This document shows, piece by piece, positions 6,077-12,685 of a DNA stretch of 13,486 nt. This DNA is from Brotonthovivens sp045629925. GTDB taxonomy: Bacteria > Bacillota > Clostridia > Lachnospirales > Lachnospiraceae. The notes below the pieces were generated by a model. That model made no database searches. It saw nothing but the letters and a program-made list of their open reading frames with translations, and was not told the DNA's origin. Positions within the stretch are counted from its first letter, which is position 1. Each line of letters opens with the position of its first letter. The stretch is from contig JAZQSD010000016.1 in the NCBI GenBank assembly GCA_045629925.1, forward strand, positions 1 to 13,486, read 5' to 3'. A program made the position numbers and the translations under genes.

Positions 6077-7387
6077 TTATTTCTCAAGTGTTTTTAACAG
6101 AATAGCTGCTACGTTCTGAGCACCGCCGTAACCTCTGAGCATTGCTGTCTTAGGTAATTTCTTAACCTGACCTTCGCCAGCTTCGCCTCTCATCTGTTTT
6201 ACACATTCATAAATATCAGCTACACCTGATGCTGCATGAGCATGACCAAAGGATGTTCTACCGCCGTTTGTGTTGATTGGTTTGTCACCATCGTAAGCTG
6301 TACGGCCTTCGCATACATATTTCCAGCCTTCGCCATATGGAAGGTATCCAGCGATTTCTGCAGAAATAAGGTGAGAAGTAATGATGAAGTCGTTTGCGTA
6401 GAAGATATCAAGATCATCTCCAGAAAGACCTGTTACTTCGTATACCTGGCGAACAGCTTCTTCTGTAGCACGAACTTCGAAGTGTGGGTTTGTTGCTTCA
6501 AGAGCAGCAGAACCGATACCAAGTACTTCGATTGGTTTTGTGCATTTGCCTTTTGTGATTTCTTCAACCATATCTGTTGCACATACGATAAATGCAGCAG
6601 CACCGTCACATTTTAATTCGATACCGCCAAGACGAAGGAAGTCACCCATTTTTGGATTGTATGGGGATCTCATGTAATCCATTACATCATCGTATCCAGC
6701 TTCTTTTGCGTATTCTTCGTATGTTTTTCTTTCTAATGCAAGTGGGTTAACAGATGCGTTTCTTCTGTTTGTGATGCACATGTGGTTTAATGTATCATCC
6801 ATCTGTTCATCTGTAATACCACGAGTACGTTTGTACCATTCAGCAGCACCATCGTAGATTAATTCCATACCAGCCATGAAAGATCTAGCATAGTTACGGT
6901 CATAGAGCCATTTTGTTGTTTTTAAGAACTCTTCCATTGGAATTTTTGTACGGCTATATGGATGGAAGTCGTCTGATGCACTGTCACCAAACTCTACACA
7001 ACCAGAGAGTACACAATTGTATTTACCGGAAGCAACTGCGTTTACAGCCTGCTCTAATGCAAGGTAACCTGTACAGCAAGCTTCAGAGTGGTGGATACCA
7101 CCTTTACCTTTCATACCGAAAGAGTTTGCGATCTGTACGTGTGGTGTTAAATAGTTAGAACCTGCTAATGGGTTAGCCTGTCCGTGGAAATAATACTGTA
7201 CATCCTGTGGTGTAACACCTGCATCTTCCATAGCGGAAAGAGCTGCGTAGCTGAACATATCAGCTTCTGTTAAACCGTTTGTTTCAGGATTGTCAACAGT
7301 ATACATAAATGGTGTACAACCAACACCAATGATAGAAACACTTCTGTTATACTGTCCTAATTTTGTCTGATTCACTACCTGTTTCAT
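6077..7387 (-). CDS. Thiolase-superfamily (SCP-x-like) acyltransferase or C-C lyase
   Basis: The 436-residue protein has the thiolase fold pattern. Cys104 in HSEACCTG (100-107) aligns with the catalytic nucleophile (usually EAACASG). Near the C-terminus, TNGGRTSFGHAHAASG (373-388) matches the NxxGGxxxxGHPxGATG block, keeping His382. The second catalytic block, CxGGG in classical thiolases or HNxGG in SCP-x/archaeal types, reads RGYGG (418-422), so the usual base is missing and Tyr420 sits nearby. It may therefore do thiolysis, acyl transfer or a retro-aldol/retro-Claisen reaction; Ltp2 shows that DUF35-partnered thiolase folds can become aldolases. It is the first gene of the operon. The start at 7387 is chosen because AAGGAGGA lies about 10 bases upstream; an in-frame ATG at 7510 would lie in the structured leader. 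Codon use is strongly biased, suggesting high expression. Confidence 0.88.
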   Translation of the reverse strand: MKQVVNQTKLGQYNRSVSIIGVGCTPFMYTVDNPETNGLTEADMFSYAALSAMEDAGVTPQDVQYYFHGQANPLAGSNYLTPHVQIANSFGMKGKGGIHHSEACCTGYLALEQAVNAVASGKYNCVLSGCVEFGDSASDDFHPYSRTKIPMEEFLKTTKWLYDRNYARSFMAGMELIYDGAAEWYKRTRGITDEQMDDTLNHMCITNRRNASVNPLALERKTYEEYAKEAGYDDVMDYMRSPYNPKMGDFLRLGGIELKCDGAAAFIVCATDMVEEITKGKCTKPIEVLGIGSAALEATNPHFEVRATEEAVRQVYEVTGLSGDDLDIFYANDFIITSHLISAEIAGYLPYGEGWKYVCEGRTAYDGDKPINTNGGRTSFGHAHAASGVADIYECVKQMRGEAGEGQVKKLPKTAMLRGYGGAQNVAAILLKTLEK

Positions 7388-7470
7388 TCTAAAGAATTCC
7401 TCCTTCTCCGTTATAACATCTCTAGACATCCATCTTATCTGTCTAAAGTCTGATTCATTATCAAAGCATT

Positions 7471-7557
7471 GCATACTGTTCGGCCAAAAGACCAAAACAA
7501 TGAAGGGCATCGGTTTTTACCGAAGATCTATATACCATAAAAGACCGAGCAGTATGC
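7471..7557 (-). other. Structured 5' leader of the thiolase operon: long-range inverted repeat
   Basis: 7471-7483 and 7545-7557 are inverted repeats matching at 12 of 13 bases. They enclose a small hairpin TCGGT-TTTT-ACCGA at 7510-7523. The whole element lies between the predicted transcription start (about 7570) and the thiolase ATG. I see no T-box, TPP, c-di-GMP or glycine riboswitch core that I know, and no T-tract. It may be a novel leader RNA or part of a protein-binding region. Confidence 0.5.
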
Positions 7558-7576
7558 GTTCTGCCTTACAGTACTC

Positions 7577-7582
7577 ATTATA
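7577..7582 (-). promoter_or_regulatory. Predicted -10 of the thiolase operon, activator-dependent type
   Basis: TATAAT on the minus strand with no matching -35 at 17 bp (the hexamer reads ATGAAT). A perfect -10, poor -35 and an operator dyad centred about 42.5 bp upstream of the predicted start (7570) is the arrangement of class II activated promoters. Confidence 0.55.
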
Positions 7583-7602
7583 AAAACCAATGCCCTCAAA
7601 TT

Positions 7603-7622
7603 CATCGTGCAAATGCACAAAT
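7603..7622. promoter_or_regulatory. Operator dyad copy 1 (operon side)
   Basis: CATCGTGC-AAAT-GCACAAAT is an imperfect dyad of the GTGC-N4-GCAC type, sharing the GTGCAAA core, the full right arm and the following ATATTTT with copy 2. It overlaps the -35 region of the operon promoter. Proposed binding site of the adjacent PucR-type regulator (inference). Confidence 0.6.
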
Positions 7623-7704
7623 ATTTTATTCTTGCTGTAGTTACCTTTTAGGGAGAAAAATTGCATTTATTTTCTTCAACCGCACATATCTACACCTTTT
7701 CACC

Positions 7705-7733
7705 TTGTTTTGCACGATTTCTTGTAGTATACT
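7705..7733 (+). promoter_or_regulatory. Predicted promoter of the PucR-type regulator gene
   Basis: TTGTTT (7705-7710), 17 bp spacer, TATACT (7728-7733). The predicted start is near 7740, giving a leader of about 155 nt. The spacer holds a single half-site TGCACGA (7711-7717), the inverse of the left arm of operator copy 1. Confidence 0.45.
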
Positions 7734-7746
7734 TCCCTTATATTGT

Positions 7747-7766
7747 ATTTGTGCAAACGCACAAAT
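7747..7766. promoter_or_regulatory. Operator dyad copy 2 (regulator side), perfect palindrome
   Basis: ATTTGTGC-AAAC-GCACAAAT has perfect 8-bp arms with a 4-bp spacer. It is centred about 17 bp downstream of the predicted start of the regulator transcript, where a bound protein would block transcription. The centre-to-centre distance to copy 1 is 144 bp. Confidence 0.65.
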
Positions 7767-7895
7767 ATTTTTCCCAGGAGATTATTTATACCGAACAAGA
7801 AACAATATTTCGTAATCTTTCACAAATATCGTTTTGGTTTTTTGTACAATATACCAACACAATTTATTTTTGCACCACGGTATACAGGAGGAACT

Positions 7896-9458
7896 ATGTA
7901 TTTAAAGGACATTTTAGACCGATTAGACGAATGGGACATTCGATATATCCGAAACGAAAACAGCAAGACAGATTTTACCGGCATCAAAATGCTCACCAAA
8001 GATCAAAGTGTATTTTTGCCTAACGTTCTCTACTTCGGACATGTGGATATGCTTCCCAAAGGCATCTCCTTCAACTACAGCACAAACTTTATGCTCTACG
8101 GCCCTGAGTACGAGATTCTTGGTCTTTATACAAGCAATGCTCCAATGACACTTCTGCATCTGGAAAAAAATGCAGATCCATTCTCTGTTTATAACAAAAT
8201 CCAGGAAATTTTTTTGGAAGACCAACAGGTTGTAACCGGTATGCGTCTGTTCCTGGATGCCCTTTTTAACGACGAAGGTCTTCAGGGGATTTTGGACGTT
8301 GGCTACAGCATTCTTGGAAACCCATTATTCCTTTCCGACAACTCCTACAAATACTTGGCCGTATCTTCCGGCGCACGAGCCGACAACCCACTGATGGAAA
8401 AGGAAAATGCCTTGGGCCACATTGAAAAGGAAGGCATCGAATTCATCCGCCGAAACAAAGTAGACGACCGGGTTCGCAAAAGCCAGCGACCATATTATCT
8501 TCAGAATCCAATCCATAACAACCGTGGTATGATGATCGGTTCTGTTAAAATCCACGATATTGAAGTTGCCCACATCATGATGTACGAGCAGAATCGTATG
8601 TTTACAGAAAGCGATTACGAACTTCTGCATCGTCTCTGTCGTATCATTTCCATCGAAATGCAGAAAACAGACTTCTACAAGAAGAACAAAGGCACAATGT
8701 ACGCATACTTTATCGGCGATCTTCTTGATAACAATTCCGGCAACATTGAGCAGAGTCGAGAACGTATGGCCACTCTTGGTTACAAACTGCAAAACGAATT
8801 ATTTGTATTATCTGTCAGCAACAAATACAACGCCACTTCTGAATCAAAGCAGGAAATGATCATCGCAGACTTACAGGCAATGATTCCTAACAGTCTGTAC
8901 GTAATCTATCAGAACACTATCATCTTCCTGATTAACGGGTGCAGCGAAGAAGACAACCATCGCTTTAACAACCCAAAAGTAAATGCATACATGAAAGCCA
9001 ACAGCTTGATTGCCGGCTTGAGCAACTGTTTTTCCAACATTCAGGAAATCCGCAAATACTACGAACAATCCCTGAAAGCAGCTCAGTTGGGACAGCGCAT
9101 GGACAACGAGCCTGGTCTTTACCACTACGAATCCATGACAATCTTCCACCTGATGGAGATTTCTGAAAGCAAGGACTACAACCTTTTGGACTTCTGCCAT
9201 CCGGCCATTTTGACACTGCGCGCCTACGACGAGGAGAAAAAAACAGACTTTTTCAACACCTTGTATCAGTATCTGAATTTTTCTCAGAACACCCAGCAGA
9301 CCGCAGACCACCTGCACATCCACAAAAACACCCTGCTGTACCGCATTGAGAAAATAAAAAAGATCACTGGCAATCCATTAAATCACGGCGACGAGTTGAT
9401 CAAGCTCCACTTTTCCTTTAAGATTTTGGAATATCTGCACCAGGAATCTGTGCAGTAA
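7896..9458 (+). CDS. PucR/CdaR-family transcriptional regulator
   Basis: The 520-residue protein ends in the PucR-type helix-turn-helix: TQQTADHLHIHKNTLLYRIE (466-485) followed by KIKKITG and a short C-terminal helix, the hallmark of PucR/CdaR proteins. Residues about 280-420 fit the degenerate GGDEF-like domain common before it, with SNCFSNIQEIRKYYEQSLKA near its end. Residues about 130-270 look like a GAF-type ligand sensor, and residues 1-120 an N-terminal domain of uncertain type. Such proteins activate catabolic genes in response to a substrate. The gene is divergent from the thiolase operon, and dyad operators flank both promoters, so that operon is the likely target. The start at 7896 is set by CAGGAGGAACT; an upstream in-frame ATG at 7743 would place operator copy 2 inside the gene. 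It has its own terminator. Confidence 0.9.
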   Translation: MYLKDILDRLDEWDIRYIRNENSKTDFTGIKMLTKDQSVFLPNVLYFGHVDMLPKGISFNYSTNFMLYGPEYEILGLYTSNAPMTLLHLEKNADPFSVYNKIQEIFLEDQQVVTGMRLFLDALFNDEGLQGILDVGYSILGNPLFLSDNSYKYLAVSSGARADNPLMEKENALGHIEKEGIEFIRRNKVDDRVRKSQRPYYLQNPIHNNRGMMIGSVKIHDIEVAHIMMYEQNRMFTESDYELLHRLCRIISIEMQKTDFYKKNKGTMYAYFIGDLLDNNSGNIEQSRERMATLGYKLQNELFVLSVSNKYNATSESKQEMIIADLQAMIPNSLYVIYQNTIIFLINGCSEEDNHRFNNPKVNAYMKANSLIAGLSNCFSNIQEIRKYYEQSLKAAQLGQRMDNEPGLYHYESMTIFHLMEISESKDYNLLDFCHPAILTLRAYDEEKKTDFFNTLYQYLNFSQNTQQTADHLHIHKNTLLYRIEKIKKITGNPLNHGDELIKLHFSFKILEYLHQESVQ

Positions 9459-9479
9459 AGCTTTATCACCACACACAAA

Positions 9480-9519
9480 AAGCGTTTCTAACTTGCTCAA
9501 CTTGCAATTAGAAACGCTT
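9480..9519. terminator. Bidirectional intrinsic terminator between regulator and nitroreductase genes
   Basis: A perfect 12-bp stem AAGCGTTTCTAA (9480-9491) with TTAGAAACGCTT (9508-9519) and a 16-nt loop. On the plus strand CTTTATT follows. On the minus strand the stem runs into CTTTTTGTG, a better T-tract. It serves both convergent genes. Confidence 0.88.
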
Positions 9520-9546
9520 CTTTATTCTCATTCTTTCATTCAATAC

Positions 9547-10275
9547 CTATTTTAGGAACTCTTTCAAATAAGTCTCCACTGATCTGGTCATCTCTCTAGA
9601 AAACTCAGAGTTAAATTTTCTGTCACAGAATGCTTTCATCCATGCTTCGTATGTCTGAACGCCTTTCTTCTGATCAAACATTTCTTTTAACTCTACTCCG
9701 TCCATTCTGCGGTATCCATTCTCGTGAACCACATGTTTCATGGCAACACGTTCTGGCTTTACTCTCTCCATCTGCTGCTTTGTTGGATAACCGAACACCA
9801 GCATTGCAGCTGGAAAAACATACTCTGGGAGATTTAACATCTCTCTATGCTGCTCGCAGTTCTCCATCACATCACCGATGTAGCAAGAACCAATCCCCAG
9901 ACTCTCCGCCGCAACAACGGCATTTTGCGCTGCAATGTTCGCATCTGAAACAGCCAAAAGCAGATCTCCCACACCTGGTTTTCTAGGTTCGCATCCCGCT
10001 GTCAAAAATCCTTCATACCATTTCTGACAATCGGCACAAAAGATTAGCACCAGTTTCGCCTCAGCAATAAAAGGCTGATTATCACAAGTCACAACTAGTT
10101 TTTCTTTCAGCTGCTGATCTGTGATATCCAAGATTGTATACAGCTGCTGATTACCCGCTGTAGGCGCCATCACTGCCGCTTTTAAAATAGCCTCTTTCGC
10201 TTCCGTAGGGATTGCTTTATCCTCAAAAACTCGCACTGATTTTCTGGCATATAATTCCTTAATTGTTGTATTCAT
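9547..10275 (-). CDS. Nitroreductase-family FMN-dependent oxidoreductase
   Basis: The 242-residue protein has the nitroreductase fold signatures. RKSVRVFEDKAIPTEAKEAI (11-30) contains the Arg/Ser residues that bind the FMN phosphate. APTAGNQQ (37-44) is the second flavin contact. GIGSCYIGD (125-133) is the conserved turn before the flavin-binding C-terminal part. These homodimeric cytoplasmic enzymes use NAD(P)H to reduce nitro compounds, quinones or other electrophiles; the physiological substrate is unknown. The C-terminal extension after about residue 190 is charged and helical. ATG at 10275 is preferred over 10287 because the GGAGA ribosome site overlaps the first ATG. It begins 17 bp after the mgsA stop, so it is co-transcribed with mgsA, possibly as part of handling reactive carbonyl or redox stress (inference). 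Confidence 0.9.
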   Translation of the reverse strand: MNTTIKELYARKSVRVFEDKAIPTEAKEAILKAAVMAPTAGNQQLYTILDITDQQLKEKLVVTCDNQPFIAEAKLVLIFCADCQKWYEGFLTAGCEPRKPGVGDLLLAVSDANIAAQNAVVAAESLGIGSCYIGDVMENCEQHREMLNLPEYVFPAAMLVFGYPTKQQMERVKPERVAMKHVVHENGYRRMDGVELKEMFDQKKGVQTYEAWMKAFCDRKFNSEFSREMTRSVETYLKEFLK

Positions 10276-10292
10276 TATGTTCTCCATCTCGT

Positions 10293-10769
10293 CTATTTTG
10301 CTTCTGCCAACTCTTCTGCTCTTCCCGCAATAATACTTTCAAAATTAAACACTTTGTGTGTATACTCTTCGTTCATCAACGCTGACTGCACAATAAAATC
10401 TGCAGTAGAGATATTGTTTGCGATTGGAATATCATACACCTGTGCAATTCGAAGCAATGCTTTCACGTCAGGATCGTGTGGCTGTGCAGCCAGTGGGTCA
10501 GAAAAGAAGATCACCATATCCACTCTTCCTTCCACAATCTTTGCTCCAATCTGCTGGTCACCGCCCAACGGACCGCTGTTGTATCCTTTTACACGAAGAC
10601 CCACTCTATCCGCAATCATTCTGGCAGTTGTACCTGTTCCGCACAGATTGTGTAATGCCAAAATATCTTTATTCTTTTCACACCACTCAAGCATCTCCTG
10701 CTTTTTGCCATCATGGGCAATAAGTGCAATGTTCTTCTGTTTTTTTATTGTCAGATCAATATATTCCAT
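10293..10769 (-). CDS. mgsA: Methylglyoxal synthase
   Basis: The 158-residue protein converts dihydroxyacetone phosphate to methylglyoxal and phosphate, a bypass that relieves sugar-phosphate build-up. All key motifs are present with the same numbering as E. coli MgsA: ALIAHDGKK (15-23), the GTGTTAR loop (44-50), SGPLGGDQQIGA (65-76) with catalytic Asp71, FFSDPL (88-93) with Asp91, and PHDPDVKALLR (97-107) with His98. IPIANNISTADFIVQS follows. Length is standard. It lies 18 bp after the rlmD stop with AAAGGAAT before the ATG, and 17 bp before the nitroreductase gene, so the three genes form one transcription unit. Confidence 0.97.
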   Translation of the reverse strand: MEYIDLTIKKQKNIALIAHDGKKQEMLEWCEKNKDILALHNLCGTGTTARMIADRVGLRVKGYNSGPLGGDQQIGAKIVEGRVDMVIFFSDPLAAQPHDPDVKALLRIAQVYDIPIANNISTADFIVQSALMNEEYTHKVFNFESIIAGRAEELAEAK

Positions 10770-10787
10770 AGCAATTCCTTTCTCGCC

Positions 10788-12194
10788 TTAGATGCGGCTT
10801 AACATACAGATTGTTTCTACATTGGCCGTTGCAGGGAACATGTCTACGCAGCAGATTCTCTCTGCCTTGTAACCCCTCGCCTGAAGCACTTCCAGATCTC
10901 TCTGTAAGCTTGTTGGCTTGCAGGAAATGTAGATCATCTTGTCCACCCCATACTGAATGATCTTCTCCAATGCCTTTGGATGGATGCCGTCACGAGGTGG
11001 ATCCAAAACGATAAAATCTGGTTTTTCTTCAATGTTATCTAAAACCTTCAGCACATCCCCAGCAATAAATTCGCAGTTATCCAACTTGTTCAGCGCAGCA
11101 TTTGCCTTTGCCGCCTCAACTGCCTCTTCGATAATCTCTACACCGATGACTTTCTTAGCCGCTGGCGCTAACATCTGCGCGATAGTGCCAGTTCCGCTGT
11201 ACAAGTCATAAACAAGCTTGTCAGCCTTCTCATCCAGCGTATCTCCTATGTACTGGCGAGCTGTCTCGTAAAGCACTTCCGCTCCGAGAGAATTGGTCTG
11301 GAAGAAGGAGAATACAGAGATCTTAAACTGTAATCCCAACAATTCTTCTGTAATATAATCCTGTCCGTATAAGAGGTCTGTGCCTTCGTTCTTAACCGCA
11401 TCTGCCACGCTATCGTTTTTCGTGTGCAAGATTCCTGCAAATTTTCCATCCAGTTCTAAGGAAAGAAGCATCTGCTTCCAGTCTTCCAGCATCTGTTCTT
11501 CCGCAATGATACCAGCCTTCGGACTTTCAATCTGCTGTGTGGTTGTAACAAGATCAATCAGGATCTCACCTGTCTTAACAGCCTTTCTTACAAGCAGATG
11601 ACGAAGATATCCTTCATGACGCATTCTGTGGAAATATGGAACCTGAAGATCAGCAAAAAACTCTAAGGTTGCCGCTAAGATCTTACGGTAGTCACCATCC
11701 ACAATCTGACACTGATCCACAGTCACAATATCATAAAAGCTTCCGCGCTTATGCATACCAACAGACAATGGGCCATCCTTCACTTCATCCCCAAAGGTGT
11801 ACTCCATCTTATTGCGATATCCACACTGTCTTGGACTTGGCTTGATTCCCTCAAAAATATCCGCAGCATTTGGCACAACCGCTTCCATCAATTCAAGCAC
11901 CTGCTGCTCTTTTAATTTCAACTGTTCTTCGTATGGCAGATTCTGATATACACATCCGCCACAACTACCAAAATGCACACAGTCAGGAGTCGCCAATTCG
12001 TTTGGGGCTTTTTCAAGCACTTCCAGTACGCGGCCTTCCCCTTTGCCTTTTCGGATCTTTGTAACCAACACAGATAATTTCTGTCCTGGGATCACATTCT
12101 TCACAACCACTTTTTTATCTTCAACAGAAATGATTCCCTTATTAGGAAATGCAACTTTCTCAACAACACCTTCTACAATCTGTCCCTTTTTCAT
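10788..12194 (-). CDS. rlmD: 23S rRNA (uracil-5-)-methyltransferase, RlmD/RlmCD (RumA) type
   Basis: The 468-residue protein begins with a TRAM RNA-binding domain (about 1-60). A [4Fe-4S] cluster follows, bound by C72, C78 and C81 (CVHFGSCGGC) and C162. The C-terminal Rossmann methyltransferase domain has DLYSGTGTIAQML for SAM binding, VLDPPRDGIHPKAL, and the catalytic ISCKP with nucleophile Cys425. The general-base Glu460 is in NVETICML, where the family usually has HVE. It makes 5-methyluridine in 23S rRNA (U1939 and/or U747 type positions; in Gram-positives one enzyme can do both). A tRNA m5U54 role is less likely but not excluded. It is first gene of the rlmD-mgsA-nitroreductase unit, with AAGGAGA before the ATG and a strong promoter at 12243-12271. 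Confidence 0.95.
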   Translation of the reverse strand: MKKGQIVEGVVEKVAFPNKGIISVEDKKVVVKNVIPGQKLSVLVTKIRKGKGEGRVLEVLEKAPNELATPDCVHFGSCGGCVYQNLPYEEQLKLKEQQVLELMEAVVPNAADIFEGIKPSPRQCGYRNKMEYTFGDEVKDGPLSVGMHKRGSFYDIVTVDQCQIVDGDYRKILAATLEFFADLQVPYFHRMRHEGYLRHLLVRKAVKTGEILIDLVTTTQQIESPKAGIIAEEQMLEDWKQMLLSLELDGKFAGILHTKNDSVADAVKNEGTDLLYGQDYITEELLGLQFKISVFSFFQTNSLGAEVLYETARQYIGDTLDEKADKLVYDLYSGTGTIAQMLAPAAKKVIGVEIIEEAVEAAKANAALNKLDNCEFIAGDVLKVLDNIEEKPDFIVLDPPRDGIHPKALEKIIQYGVDKMIYISCKPTSLQRDLEVLQARGYKAERICCVDMFPATANVETICMLSRI

Positions 12195-12242
12195 CTATAT
12201 CTCCTTGTTATGTAAACCAATTATTCTTTCTATCTATGAAAC

Positions 12243-12271
12243 ATTATAATTAACCCGGCTTCTCTTGGCAA
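12243..12271 (-). promoter_or_regulatory. Strong sigma-A-like promoter of the rlmD-mgsA-nitroreductase unit
   Basis: On the minus strand: TTGCCA, 17 bp, TATAAT. The -35 lies directly after the T-tract of the preceding terminator, so transcription starts afresh here. The predicted leader is about 40 nt. Confidence 0.8.
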
Positions 12272-12276
12272 CAAAA

Positions 12277-12304
12277 AAGAGGCTGCGCCACAACGCAACC
12301 TCTT
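12277..12304 (-). terminator. Intrinsic terminator of the small membrane protein gene
   Basis: An 11-bp stem AAGAGGYTGCG (12277-12287 with 12294-12304, one G-T pair on the minus strand) and a 6-nt loop, followed on the minus strand by an unbroken T-run and GTTG. It lies 12 bp after the stop. Confidence 0.9.
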
Positions 12305-12316
12305 CTAGATTAATCA

Positions 12317-12574
12317 TTAGTCTGCTTCATATCCGTCTTCGTCATCATCGTCGAAGAAATCTTCTTCAAACTCGTCTTCGAATTCGTCTTCAAAATCGTC
12401 CGCATAATCTGGAGCAAAATATTTGTAGATAAAAAGTGCTGCCACTACAATAGCTGCTACCACACCAACGATAGCAAGGATCCACAATATCTTCTTTTTC
12501 TTATCGGATTCTTCCTGTTTCTTCAAGAATTCTGTAATCTTTGCCATGTTCATTAATTCGTCCATCTTATTCAT
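12317..12574 (-). CDS. Small single-span membrane protein with highly acidic C-terminal tail
   Basis: The 85-residue protein is not assigned to a family I know. Residues 1-27 are charged and helical, ending in DKKKK. Residues about 29-50 (ILWILAIVGVVAAIVVAALF) form one transmembrane helix. Residues 54-85 are almost entirely Asp/Glu with Phe and Tyr in a repeating DEFE pattern. Basic residues before the helix suggest the N-terminus is inside, which would put the acidic tail outside the membrane (positive-inside rule, inference). The ATG at 12574 follows AAAGGAGCG, and the gene has two candidate promoters and its own terminator, so it is a monocistronic, real gene. Similar small membrane proteins with acidic tails are common hypothetical genes in Clostridia. 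No function is proposed. Confidence 0.85.
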   Translation of the reverse strand: MNKMDELMNMAKITEFLKKQEESDKKKKILWILAIVGVVAAIVVAALFIYKYFAPDYADDFEDEFEDEFEEDFFDDDDEDGYEAD

Positions 12575-12597
12575 TCTTTCCGCTCCTTTGCCTACTG

Positions 12598-12627
12598 ATT
12601 ATATTGTATAATAAATCCATCTGTTAA
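12598..12627 (-). promoter_or_regulatory. Proximal promoter candidate of the small membrane protein gene
   Basis: On the minus strand: TTAACA, 18 bp, TATAAT, ending about 25 bp before the start codon. Its -35 overlaps the -10 of the distal promoter candidate. Confidence 0.5.
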
Positions 12628-12655
12628 TTACATTATATCATTGAGTATTTGTCAA
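12627..12655 (-). promoter_or_regulatory. Distal promoter candidate of the small membrane protein gene
   Basis: On the minus strand: perfect TTGACA, 17 bp, TGTAAT. Placed directly downstream of pcrA, it makes the small gene independent of the helicase transcript. Confidence 0.65.
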
Positions 12656-12685
12656 AAATGCCCCAATTATTCAACGCTCATTGTA

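Larger units (their letters stand above)
7388..7895. promoter_or_regulatory. Divergent regulatory region between the thiolase operon and the PucR-type gene
   Basis: About 500 bp without a convincing gene. It contains the operon promoter (-10 at 7577-7582), a roughly 180-nt 5' leader with inverted repeats (7471-7557), two copies of a dyad operator (7603-7622 and 7747-7766) and the predicted regulator promoter (7705-7733). Short open frames crossing it lack a ribosome binding site or good codon use. Confidence 0.8.

Noticed and set aside
7388..7510. N-terminal extension of the thiolase-fold enzyme from the ATG at 7510
   Set aside because: The added residues do not look like the start of a thiolase and overlap the inverted-repeat leader; a strong AAGGAGGA site fits the ATG at 7387.
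7471..7595. Known riboswitch or T-box in the operon leader
   Set aside because: No T-box consensus, no recognised riboswitch core and no terminator T-tract; recorded only as an unexplained structured region.
7540..7640. Sigma-54 promoter upstream of the thiolase operon
   Set aside because: No GG-N10-GC pattern of the right type was found, and the adjacent regulator has no AAA+ domain; a sigma-A -10 fits better.
7661..8023. Plus-strand open frame overlapping the regulatory region and the start of the PucR-type gene
   Set aside because: Out of frame with the regulator, no ribosome binding site, runs through the operator and promoter sequences.
8325..9323. Minus-strand open frames of 150-155 codons inside the PucR-type gene
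   Set aside because: Antisense shadows; protein composition is atypical and no ribosome binding site is seen.
10354..10791. Plus-strand open frame of 145 codons opposite mgsA
   Set aside because: Shadow of mgsA, whose catalytic residues are all intact on the other strand.
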